Assembly: GCF_002078875.1 (NCBI RefSeq)
Contig: NC_034415.1
Coordinates: 25,445,413 to 25,509,412 of the forward strand
Direction of reading: 5' to 3'
Length of the DNA stretch: 64,000 nt
Source: Numida meleagris
Lineage: Eukaryota > Chordata > Aves > Galliformes > Numididae
Each line of letters starts with the position of its first letter. Position 1 is the stretch's first letter. Below, piece after piece: positions 12,701-20,355 of this stretch. The position numbers were made by a program, and so were the translations under genes. The notes under the pieces are model-generated. The model made no database searches. It was not told the origin of the DNA and worked only from the letters and a program-made list of their open reading frames with translations.

Positions 12701-15700
12701 CATGAACTTGGGTGGGGAAGAAATCCGTAAAGCTTGAAGTTAACCAGGACTTTCTAAAGACGCTGCTTGAACTGTACCCCTGATTTCCATGGTGATGGTG
12801 CAATGCTGCAGTGCAATATTCCCCCACGTACTCACCCAGTGGCTCAGAGAGGAGCACAGCGCTCAGCATCACAGCAAAATGGACCAAAGATTGGTAAAAA
12901 TCTTGTTTAAGTGAAAAGATCTGTATAACTTAAAACAAACAACCCCTTTTATTTTACTGCTACCACAGTGTTCAATGGAATCAGGGAGGGTTGCTACGAG
13001 CACTGTGAGCAATGTAATTTCAAGTTGGATGATCAGTTGTGGGACAGGGAAAGGTTATGAAAAGCACTGTTAAGAATGGCTTTAAAGAAAGGAAAGCACA
13101 CTTACCTTCCACGTGTTTTCAGTATTTCCTATAGACATACTTAAAAAAATTTCCATTGGCGTTAACTACAAACACCCAGGGACTGACAGCACTATTCTTC
13201 CCAACCCTTTAGTTGTTGTAAGCACAAAATCCACTGCTTATTCCCAAATAACTCAAAATAACCAAGTGGAAGCAGATAAACATCTTAATAGAATAAAACA
13301 ACAAATTGCAAATGCTTAAGTCAACAGTCTATTCCCCTTTGGGGAAACACCAGGCATTAAGAGAGAAGTGCTGCAGAAACACTAGATAAAGCATTTATTC
13401 TGACACTTCTGTGACCAAAATTCAAGCTCAGGAAGGGAGGACTAATTCACTAACACTGCTAAACACACCCTTAACACTTCTATTCTACTTATATAGATGT
13501 AGAGTGAGACAGAAACAACAAAGAAGCCGAGAATGAGTTTGAATTCAAGTTCCCCAGCGTATCATCACAAATCTGTGATCAAGCACTAAGAAAAACCATC
13601 TGTAAACATCTCCCAAGACCGCTCTGCTGGGCATCGGAGCAGAAGAGGTCAAAACCGCTGTTACATTGTGAGCAGGAAGATCAGGTGGCACGAAACACTC
13701 AGGACACTGGGGTTTATTTCACTTTTATTTATTTGGCCCACAAAGCACAACTGAAACATACATACCAGAGACTATTTCCATGGCAGCAGAAATACGTGAT
13801 TTTTTTCAAATTAAGAGTTTACAAAAGAAACGGGCACTTCCTTTCCATCCTTGCCCTCTTCACACAAAGAGCTACTGTTCCTTAATCCAAAAGCAAGCCA
13901 AATGATTTGCTGGAATTAACTTCTAACACTGGCTAATTTGTTTTTTTTCTCATTCTTCCTCAGTATTTCACTTCCTAGTTAAACAGCTGCCACAGAGCAG
14001 CACTTGAAGCTGGGAAGATGACCAGCAAATGCCTCCAGAGAACCCCACATCAGCTTCCTGCCCAGCTGAGGGCTGGCTGCACTGAGCTGCCTCCACAGGC
14101 ACTGCCCTCACAGTAAATTAAGAGGTGTCAATCTCAATATGAAGATTACTCCAGCAGTCACACTGCACACTAACAGGTTTACAAGTTTTCTGAAACAAGG
14201 CTTATTTTTCAAGTTAGCAAATTGCCCCTCCCGTACAACCCCAGTCCTCCCAACCTTCTTGTTCTTATTTTTGTCTCCGGGATGATGCACGGGGAATTTT
14301 CCTTCCAAATCCAAGGCAGCACTGATGCAGACAGAGCCTCAGATGGAGTTTTACACCAGGACAGCTGGTTTAATTTTTGAAAACAAAGATGCTGAAAACC
14401 AAGAGTGCTAAAGTACTAATTCCACTTGACATTCCGATGGCACCCAGCCAAGGACTCACCGCCAGAATCCACCACAGAGCTTTATTTGATTGCTTAATTG
14501 TTTTACAAGGCCAATTTCTAGACAAGCCACATTGTAAAGCTTCCACTTGAGAATGCCAGAAATAGTCACCACTGCAAAGCTCCACTCTGCTTACAAGACA
14601 GGAGACTGACTTAAATTTACAAAACTGTGAAATCCATTGCATTTCCTAAATAGCTTTTTTGTCTTTAAGTAAATACAGCTCCTTCCATTCAAGGACCAAA
14701 GCTCTCCACAAGCTTAACGTCCATGGTATTTGCAGTTAACACAAACCACTGCCCTCGCTGTACAAGCCAGCAGCTACGAGGTTCGGTTGCAGACACTCTG
14801 TGACACAGCATGGCCCCCTGTGCTGAGCTGGAATGGGTTTTGGACACAGAAGTTCTGCAGAATAGGAGTGAGAAACGGGTCCTGGTGCTGGCACTCACTG
14901 CAGCAGCTGACCTGTTTCTCTTGACATCAAACAGCACTTCTAAAAGCATCTTGGACAAGTTTCACTATAAACCTTATCTACTAATATCTGGTATACATGA
15001 GTTTTTGATCCAGTTCAACTAACAATCAAATCAAATAAAGAGTACATGCAAAAGGAGACAGGAATAGCCAGATGGTAATACAATCCTCTAATAACAATTT
15101 ACCCAAAAGGTCACAGTAATGACTCTCAGAAGCAGTTTAAAAACAAATCAAGATCTCATTTTCGGAAGGTTTATACCAGGCACGTCCAACCCGCAGCCTG
15201 CGTCCAGCCCAGGACAGCCACGAGACTGTAAACTCTTATCATCATTACGTGATTTTGGGGATATCTGCCATGAGTTGGTTGCACGTAGCTTGAGCACGGA
15301 CTGCATAGGTGACACCAGGATGCAGCAGAGGTGAGCGCAGTGCAGTGCTGGCTCTGCCTCTCGCATCAGCCACACGCACTTGGGTGGATTGGAACCCACG
15401 TGAGTTACATGTGCTTGTGCCACGCAACGAATACAACACGGTGATTGCTGATAATATTTCCACCCACCTGCACATGTGCGTGCCTGTGAAGGCAGGCACT
15501 TTTTGTTATTAAGCAGACATGAAAGTTTTCTCATTTATTAAACTTGGGCTTGTGCTTTGGTATTTTGGCAACCCCATTTTCAGTCAACATAAATACACTA
15601 CCCATGCATTTTCAAATGGAATGCACAGAGTTGCAATCAGATATTCAACTCAAAGTGAAATCTGATCATGTCTCTTTACCAGACCTTTATAAGACCTCTC

Positions 15701-18700
15701 TTACCAGAAAGAAACATCCCTCGCTTCACAATCACATCTTATTCATGTCATTGCTTTTTGGCAGGATGTACCTATGTTTGTGAACAACTGATTTCAAGGA
15801 TGAAGCACAGGAAGAGTAAAATCTCATCAAAAAAATCTGTGGTGAACACCTAGGGAACTCACTGAGAATTGCAGCCACTGCCATCGAACCAGGCATTGAT
15901 ACACTATTTTCACAAAAAACAAGGCCAAATATCCCATTAGCTGTATTTCCCCTCCCTTTTTAATGATTTAATTTTAAAAATACTAAATATGTAAATAACA
16001 CTTCTTTTTTTTTTTAATTATATATTTTACACGCAGCCTGAGACAATTCGTCTCCAACGAGCGCAGGCCAGGCAAGCCAAAAGGTTGAGCACCCATGGTT
16101 TATGGGAATATTAGGATTAGTAGGCTTCTACTCAACGCAACGTTCAGATCCACGCTCACAATCCCTGCTTTTGCTTGTCCTGCTCTTCTCTATCCTGTTT
16201 CTCCCCAGCCCGCTAAAGTCAGCGCCCAGGGCTCTCACGGCAGTTCCTGGACACACCAACAGACAGTGTCATCGCATTCATTTATGGTTTCATCATAAAC
16301 CCCACGGATTCAGCAGCAGTTCACATAACAGCTTATTTGTCAGTCATGAAAAGATGAGCATAACCTTCTCTACTACTCCAGAGAATCACACTACAAATCT
16401 TTATGTTGCCTAAGGAATAAACACAAGAGAACCTCAGATTCTTGCCAGAACATACTTATCAGATTTACTTCAGCCAAAAGACATAAATGTAAAAGTTGTA
16501 TCAAACAGGCAAAGCTGCTTCTTATAAAAGCAGCTGATCTGAGCCTGTCAAAGTGGTTTGGCACTGCAGAGGGCAGAATGCTGTGCCAAATGCAAACCTA
16601 CAGTTCAGCTTCCCAAGATTTCAGGAAAACTGCACAAGGAAATGTGAAATCCGTTTGTATTTCCAAATTAGTTAAGCATGGTCATGCTAACAGCATCAAA
16701 TCCAAAGACCACAGGTATTAACGTAAAATTGAATCACCATGGAAAACATGAGCTTGCTGATTCTGACATTTGAGCCCTTGTGAAAACGAGTTTATGTATG
16801 TTCCTACATCAAGTCTCACTCATAACATACAAAGTGCATATTGGGCCAGTTCGCAGCAGCTGTCTTCAAATTCAGACCCCTGTATCACCTCCAGATGCCC
16901 CTGAAGGAGGATTCACACTGGCTTTACTACTTTATCAAATGAAAGACGTTTTTATGAGTAAGATATGTATCTGGTTGCTGTGATATTTTCAAATAACACC
17001 AACAGATGAACCCTTCTTTGATCAACCAAGCAGAACAGATTCTAACATTATGTAATAGATCCCAAATCAGCATATGCAAACATAATGGGTTCATTACTGG
17101 TTAGAGAAAACGTCAAGTGTTTAATCATCCATAAATCTACTCTTATATGCATGGTAAACTGCACTCAGCCATAAAAAGAAAATATACAAAATAAAGAGCT
17201 GATACACACGTCTTGGAGCGTGGCCGAAATATGCCTGTTATTTTTAAATTAAAAAAAAAAGTCAAACTAACTTTTGTTCACTTAGTTATGGAAAAGATTA
17301 TTAGACTAGAAAAAATTATTCAGGGGAAAAAATCTAAAAGCTGTGCTCTTTTCTTTTCATGTATATTACTGGCATATATATTCCAAGAACCAAAACAAGC
17401 AATGCGACACTACCTCCCCATTAAGTAAACGTTAAAATTGACATTACAATAATAAAGAGGAATACATACTCTAAGAGCTGTTAGATGGAGAGAGGCTACT
17501 GACAAGAAGATAAGCAGAAATAACATCTGAATCCCGTGCTACAGGATAGCATGGGGATACTACAACATAATGTATATGACTGCAATGAATAATATAGGTA
17601 TTTGTGCACCTGGCTTTCTGTACAGTTTCACAGGCCATAGGCTTGTGCTGAACGGGAAACTACTTACTGATTAACCACCTAAACAACAGCTGTAGTTTAT
17701 TAAACATAGTCCCAAACTAAATTTGGAGAACAAAAAGAATAAAAAGTGATTAAATATAAGTTGTTTTCTTTGCTTTTTTTTGAAGCATGTCAAAAGCAGC
17801 TAGGCTGCACTGCCGTGTTAGACAAGCAGAGGAAATAATCCCAACTCTCACAGCTTTTAGGGGTACAACTATTGCATTACAGAAATGTAACTTATACATG
17901 TGCAGGAGTTGACAGATATTTATATGCAAATACCTCCAACTACTAAATTGAAGCCTGAGTTTATATAAAGGTTAATGTAGCAAGATACTTTAATCCTTCC
18001 ACGCTTATTTTGTGGACTTGTAGTCATTTGCCTGTATTCAAATGCTTTGGTTTTCCTCCTGCGGGTTATCAAGAACACAAAGCAAACAAGAACACGAGGG
18101 GCAAAAGAAACTGTGAAGTTAGTTTGATCAGACATACAAACTACAATAATAGGAAAGAAACCCTCCTAGAATTGTCAGTGTCATTTGTAACAGGAACAGC
18201 AGCGGAAAAAATATGTGCTTCTCTGAAGTTTAAAGCGACAGCTTCTCTTTAAACATCACACTGACACCCAGATCACCCCATCGGTTAGCTACGAGAGATC
18301 TGATACCAAAATCCACTCTCTTCAAAGTTACAAAGATCTGAACATGAACAAGCAGCACGCTCACTCACAACCTTTCAAAGCAGACCCTGGAAACCAGCTC
18401 CCTCTATGCTTCCATCAGTAATGAGACTTGACTCCTGCCCAGCACACGTGCAGTCCAACAGATCACTTCACTCCACATACATTATCATCCTCTTACACCA
18501 GGTAAGGATCCAAACCAGGCAATTCAGTGCAAAAGATCACCCATCTTTATTCTGCAAGGTTGCACTTTGAGACAGCATTCTGAGACCACGGATACAGACG
18601 ATCTGTGCGAGTGCAGTTAGTAGATACGTGCACGTATTCTTCACATATGGATTTTTCTTTTTTTTTTTTTTTAAAGGTATGTACACTGAAAGAGAGCACT

Positions 18701-19746
18701 TCTGGCTCAGGACACCCCTAGGACACTGCTCACTGGAGTCTGGAAGGGTGTATGCGTTTCTTTATTCTCATTCCCATGCTCAAGCTCCATGAGAAGGGCT
18801 GCGCAGAGCAGCCTGCTGGTACCACACGGCACAGCTTTTCTGTTCTTACCCTACAGGCTCCAGAGTCCGGGCATCACCAATGAGCTCCTTCCATGAGTGC
18901 TGTGGGAAGTTTTGGGCAGAGCAGACCCGGAGAAGGCTCCAGGCAGCACCGAGGGAGGACCTGCAGGGCAGGGAGTCCCGAGTGTTGGGAATGCATGGAA
19001 GAGAAAAGCAGAAGGAGGAGAGCTACGGAAGGCTGATGTTCCCCAGCCCTGCTGCTCCAGGCGTGCTTTTCAAACACAGCTATAATTTACAAAGGCTTTG
19101 TTTGAAGAACATTTGAACTCATTGTATGCCTACTTCTGAATGTGTTTGGCTTATCCAAAGAAAACCGTATGCAAAAAGCACTTCGGCTTATCCAAAGCAA
19201 CACCCAGACCGCACTTCCCCTCGCACGGGGCAAACAGTTCCAAGAAAACACACACTCCTTACGCAAGGAGACGCAGGGGACGAAAAGAACCCAGGGTAGC
19301 CCCGCATTCCTCGAATGCCGGCAGACACACGAGGTGCCCCCACCTCGCAGCCATCCCAGCGGGCACTGAGCGCGGGGCAGGGCCGGCCCCGTGCGGGAAC
19401 CCCGAGGGGGATGGCCCGGGGGGGCCGAGCCGCAGCTCACCTCAGTCTCCACCACTTCGTGGTACGCGGGCGGAGGGTCGAAGCCTCCGCTGCCACCTCC
19501 ACCGCCGCCGTCCCCGTCGCGGGGGCCCTGCCCGCCGGCGGGGGAGCCGTGTCCGGGCGGCGGGCCCTGCCCGCTCTCCATGGGCTCGTAGCCGCCGTAG
19601 TGCAGGCCGGGCCGCTCGTTGGTGAGCAGCGCCACGGCCTCGTTGATGTCGTTCTTGGCCAGGCGCAGGGCCTTGCGGATGGCGGCAGCGTCCGAGAAGC
19701 CCATGCAGAGCAGCGTGGTCATGTGCTGCTCCTCCTCGCTCTCCAT
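666..19746 (-). CDS. USP24: USP24, 5' part (coding exons 1-8 of a longer gene)
   Basis: This is the N-terminal part of ubiquitin carboxyl-terminal hydrolase 24, a large cysteine deubiquitinase (about 2,600 residues in mammals) that removes ubiquitin from substrate proteins. Eight exons on the minus strand join into one frame of 325 residues: 19441-19746, 7629-7794, 6631-6698, 5089-5232, 4345-4467, 3452-3487, 2803-2868 and 666-731. Every junction has GT/AG sites, and the residues match my knowledge of mammalian USP24 almost throughout. Visible parts are a UBA domain (about residues 3-45, MGF loop at 15-17), a Gly/Pro-rich linker (about 46-90), a PPAY motif (92-95) and then a conserved helical region. 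The catalytic Cys/His boxes are not in the window because the gene continues past position 1. The start at 19746 has a strong context (CCGCCATGG) and begins the UBA domain as in mammals. No frameshift or premature stop was seen. Confidence 0.96.
732..2802 (-). other. USP24: USP24 intron 7
   Basis: This 2.07-kb intron holds one short CR1 remnant (1814-1873), listed separately. I see nothing else in it. Confidence 0.85.
1814..1873 (+). repeat. CR1 LINE 3'-end fragment
   Basis: The sequence GTTGGACTCGATGATCCTTG followed by GGGTCCCTTCCAACTCAG and ATATTCTACGATT is the usual 3' end of a CR1 LINE, including the terminal ATTCTATG-type octamer in mutated form. It is heavily 5'-truncated and lies antisense within USP24 intron 7. 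Confidence 0.85.
2803..2868 (-). CDS. USP24: USP24 coding exon 7
   Basis: The 66-nt exon encodes residues 282-303 (FAELGGFSAIQSKLNSEDIE, then LG). The acceptor is TTTTATTTCAG and the donor is GTAAGTTCC. It matches the mammalian segment FGELGGFAAIQAKLHSEDIE with few substitutions. Both ends are phase 0. Confidence 0.95.
2869..3451 (-). other. USP24: USP24 intron 6
   Basis: This 583-bp intron follows the 36-nt exon 6. No repeat or RNA gene is visible. An A/G-rich tract (GGTAAAAACAAGGAGGGGAG, about 3354-3373) lies about 80 nt beyond the exon 6 donor and reads as a C/T-rich tract on the transcript. Confidence 0.8.
3452..3487 (-). CDS. USP24: USP24 coding exon 6 (36-nt microexon)
   Basis: The exon encodes only twelve residues (270-281, EPHGWLVDLVNR). 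It is identified by the conserved peptide EPHGW and the flanking sites TTGTTCAAG| and AGG|GTAGGT. The donor is weak because it lacks the usual AAGT after GT. Both ends are phase 0, so the exon can be skipped without a frameshift. Confidence 0.92.
3488..4344 (-). other. USP24: USP24 intron 5
   Basis: This 857-bp intron has no recognised repeat or noncoding RNA. Confidence 0.8.
4345..4467 (-). CDS. USP24: USP24 coding exon 5
   Basis: The 123-nt exon encodes residues 229-269, beginning AFNPDNEYHFKNRMK and continuing with QRNWAEVFGEGNM. The acceptor is TTTCTTTCAAG and the donor is AAG|GTGAGC. An internal AAG|GTATGC at about 4425 looks like a donor, but the frame reads through it and the downstream residues match USP24, so I keep one exon. 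Both ends are phase 0. Confidence 0.94.
4468..5088 (-). other. USP24: USP24 intron 4
   Basis: This 621-bp AT-rich intron has no recognised feature. Confidence 0.8.
5089..5232 (-). CDS. USP24: USP24 coding exon 4
   Basis: The 144-nt exon encodes residues 181-228, including SSAVHKWGTEIHEGIYNMLM and KQDPIP, which are recognisable USP24 sequence. The acceptor is CTCTTGGTAG after a T-rich tract, and the donor is GTATTTG. It starts and ends in phase 0. Two conservative changes from the mammalian form (VD for IE, VG for TG) are visible. Confidence 0.95.
5233..6630 (-). other. USP24: USP24 intron 3
   Basis: This 1.4-kb AT-rich intron has small open frames but no recognised repeat, exon or RNA gene. 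Confidence 0.8.
6631..6698 (-). CDS. USP24: USP24 coding exon 3
   Basis: The 68-nt exon completes Gly158 and encodes residues 159-180 (LSDSDENCKRFMDRCMPEAF, then KK). The acceptor is a CT-rich tract ending TGTGAAG, and the donor is GTAAGTAG. Mammalian USP24 has the near-identical LSESDENCRRFMDRCMPEAF here. The exon ends in phase 0. Confidence 0.95.
6699..7628 (-). other. USP24: USP24 intron 2 (phase 1)
   Basis: This 930-bp intron interrupts the Gly158 codon. A 141-codon open frame on the plus strand (6924-7349) resembles no protein I know and is probably chance. No repeat was seen. Confidence 0.8.
7629..7794 (-). CDS. USP24: USP24 coding exon 2
   Basis: The exon encodes residues 103-157 and the first base of Gly158. 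It starts KNDENGNCSGEG and includes LESRVLTDHWSIPYKREES, a stretch nearly invariant in vertebrate USP24. The acceptor is a pyrimidine tract followed by TTCACAG, and the donor is G|GTAAGTTC. This is the only exon here that ends inside a codon (phase 1), so it depends on exon 3 to keep frame. Confidence 0.96.
8016..8037. repeat. 11-bp direct repeat, two copies
   Basis: TAACTAATTGC occurs twice in perfect tandem in USP24 intron 1. It is too short to assign a function. Each unit contains an ATTA/TAAT homeodomain-like core. Confidence 0.8.
10491..10522 (-). repeat. Possible CR1 3'-tip fragment
   Basis: AGAATCACAGAATGGCCTGG followed by GTTGAA resembles the reverse complement of a CR1 3' end. Only about 30 bp are recognisable, after which the resemblance stops, so the call is tentative. 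Confidence 0.5.
11804..11819. repeat. Poly(T) run, 16 nt
   Basis: This is a pure T homopolymer on the plus strand in USP24 intron 1 (poly(A) in the gene sense). No SINE-like body is visible next to it. Confidence 0.9.
15177..16097 (+). mobile_element. Degenerate hAT (Charlie-type) DNA transposon
   Basis: The element begins CAGGCACGTCCAACC and ends, read from the other strand, CATGGGTGCTCAACC. These are imperfect terminal inverted repeats of the CAGG..GTCCAACC kind found in Charlie-type hAT elements. The subterminal parts also fit that family: a GC-rich CCCAGGACAGCC block on the left, and the reverse complement of CTTTTGGCTTGCCTGG on the right. Flanking 8-mers are GTTTATAC (15169-15176) and GTTTATGG (16098-16105), a 6/8 match and the size expected for a hAT target-site duplication. 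About 920 bp remain, far shorter than an autonomous element. It lies in USP24 intron 1, antisense to the gene. The exact subfamily is not assigned. Confidence 0.8.
15544..15937 (+). pseudogene. hAT transposase C-terminal remnant
   Basis: Reading forward, the peptide includes FSVNINTLPMHFQMECTELQ, SLPDLYK, and then, after a frame change near 15770, TYVCEQLISRMKHRKSK. This order is typical of the C-terminal hAT dimerisation region, where an FGSTYxCEQLFSxMK-like block is diagnostic, as in transposase-derived host genes such as GTF2IRD2 and ZBED5. A further piece near 15865-15930 (RIAATAIEPGIDTLFSQK) lies in the first frame again, so there are at least two frameshifts. It cannot encode a working transposase. 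The N-terminal zinc finger and most of the catalytic core are absent. Confidence 0.8.
16098..19440 (-). other. USP24: USP24 intron 1, part proximal to exon 1
   Basis: This noncoding stretch lies between the hAT relic and exon 1. It holds a run of 15 T (18658-18672) and no recognised repeat or exon. GC content rises after about 18880 toward the CpG island. Confidence 0.75.
18658..18672. repeat. Poly(T) run, 15 nt
   Basis: This is a T homopolymer in USP24 intron 1. No SINE or processed-gene body is recognisable on either side. Confidence 0.9.
19441..19746 (-). CDS. USP24: USP24 coding exon 1 (UBA domain and PPxY linker)
   Basis: The exon encodes residues 1-102. Residues 3-45 form a UBA ubiquitin-binding domain: the loop MGF (15-17) and the third helix with AVALL (37-41) are the typical binding features. 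A low-complexity Gly/Pro linker follows, with six consecutive glycines at 80-85, and then PPAY at 92-95. The exon ends on a whole codon (GAG, phase 0) before the donor GTGAGC at 19440. The open frame continues past this donor to 19087, but that extension is intron read-through. Confidence 0.96.
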
Positions 19747-19785
19747 GGCGGAGCAGGAGGGCGGCGGGGCCGAGGGGCGCGGGGC

Positions 19786-19815
19786 TCAGGCGCTGCCCGC
19801 CCCGCGCGCCGCCAT
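19786..19815 (-). other. Nine-codon upstream ORF in the USP24 leader
   Basis: On the USP24 strand an ATG at 19815-19813 opens a frame of nine codons (MAARGAGSA) that ends at TGA 19788-19786. The stop lies 39 nt before the main ATG. The context AACATGG has A at -3 and G at +4, so it is a strong start. It matters only if transcription begins upstream of 19815, which cannot be seen here. Confidence 0.6.
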
Positions 19816-19819
19816 GTTG
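19808..19819 (-). promoter_or_regulatory. YY1-like site
   Basis: GCCGCCATGTTG on the plus strand (CAACATGGCGGC in the USP24 sense) matches the consensus for YY1, which commonly sits just downstream of the start site in TATA-less promoters. It overlaps the upstream ATG. A second ATGGCGG occurs on the plus strand at the USP24 start codon. Confidence 0.65.
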
Positions 19820-19912
19820 ACGGGAGCGCCTCTCCCCTCCGCCGCCGCCGCGGCCGCCCCCCCCGCTCCGCGCGCGCCCTCACACATACGCGCGCGGCCC
19901 CCCCCACCTCAG

Positions 19913-19920
19913 CCCCGCCC
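19913..19920 (+). promoter_or_regulatory. GC box (Sp/KLF-like)
   Basis: CCCCGCCC lies about 170 bp upstream of the USP24 start codon in the CpG island. The motif match is clear; occupancy is unknown. Confidence 0.5.
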
Positions 19921-19925
19921 TCGGC

Positions 19926-19932
19926 CCGGAAG
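19926..19932 (+). promoter_or_regulatory. ETS/GABPA-like site
   Basis: CCGGAAG, followed by CGG, is the core ETS-family motif and is common in CpG-island promoters. It sits between the GC box and the first E-box. Confidence 0.55.
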
Positions 19933-19962
19933 CGGCGGTGAAGCCCGGCTAGGGAGCGCCCG

Positions 19963-19975
19963 GGTCACGTGAGGG
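19963..19975. promoter_or_regulatory. E-box element, copy 1 (CACGTG)
   Basis: GGGTCACGTGAGGG spans this site, with the palindromic CACGTG at 19966-19971. The TCACGTGA core is preferred by USF and by the TFEB/MITF (CLEAR) group. An identical 14-mer lies 99 bp away (copy 2). Confidence 0.65.
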
Positions 19976-20060
19976 GGGATGTTCTGTCGGGGCATGAATG
20001 GAGCAGGGGGAGGGAACCGCCACGGCCGTAGCAACGGGAGCTGGTGGGAGGGGCCGCGGA

Positions 20061-20074
20061 GGGTCACGTGAGGG
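20061..20074. promoter_or_regulatory. E-box element, copy 2 (CACGTG)
   Basis: This is a second GGGTCACGTGAGGG with CACGTG at 20065-20070, identical over 14 bp to copy 1 and in the same orientation. Confidence 0.65.
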
Positions 20075-20324
20075 CGCGGCGTTGCCGTGGGAACGGGACC
20101 TCGGACCTGAACCTGGTCTCGCGGGGCTTCGCGCCGCGCGGGCTTCTCGGCTTCGCGCTCTCGCGTGCCGCACGCGGTTCCTCACGGTTGCTTCGCCGCT
20201 GCTCCGAGCAGGGCGTAAACCCGCTGCGTGCGGCCGGGGAGGGGTGCTGCCGCCCGCCCCCGGGACTGGGGCAGCAAAGCAGAGCAGAGCGTGACCGCGT
20301 GGCCGCGGGGCTGCTCGGGCGGAG

Positions 20325-20330
20325 CACGTG
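20325..20330. promoter_or_regulatory. E-box, third CACGTG
   Basis: AGCACGTGCT is a fully palindromic E-box with flanks different from the other two. It stands at the outer edge of the CpG island, just before the ZNF143-like element. Confidence 0.5.
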
Positions 20331-20340
20331 CTTTACAGGA

Positions 20341-20355
20341 GCATGCTGGGAGTTA
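20341..20355 (+). promoter_or_regulatory. ZNF143-like (SBS) element
   Basis: GCATGCTGGGAGTTAC resembles the ZNF143 / Staf binding core (TGCTGGGAATTGTAGT type), which is frequent in bidirectional CpG-island promoters. The match covers the TGCTGGGA part well and the remainder only partly. Confidence 0.5.

Larger units (their letters stand above)
7795..15176 (-). other. USP24: USP24 intron 1, part proximal to exon 2
   Basis: This noncoding stretch runs up to the hAT relic. It holds a perfect 11-bp tandem repeat (8016-8037), a possible CR1 tip (10491-10522) and a run of 16 T (11804-11819). No exon or RNA gene is supported. Confidence 0.75.
19370..20340. promoter_or_regulatory. USP24: CpG-island promoter of USP24
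   Basis: This is the only stretch in the window that is densely GC-rich with abundant CpG. It covers USP24 exon 1 and about 590 bp upstream of the start codon. There is no TATA box in a sensible place. Motifs seen are a GC box, an ETS site, a YY1 site, three CACGTG E-boxes and a ZNF143-like element, a set typical of TATA-less housekeeping promoters. Such islands often fire in both directions, but no divergent transcript can be proved from sequence alone. Confidence 0.88.

Noticed and set aside
19087..19440. Continuation of the USP24 exon 1 reading frame beyond residue 102
   Set aside because: The frame runs through a good splice donor (GAG|GTGAGC), and the next known USP24 residues (KNDENGN) are found in frame in exon 2. 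This is read-through into intron 1.
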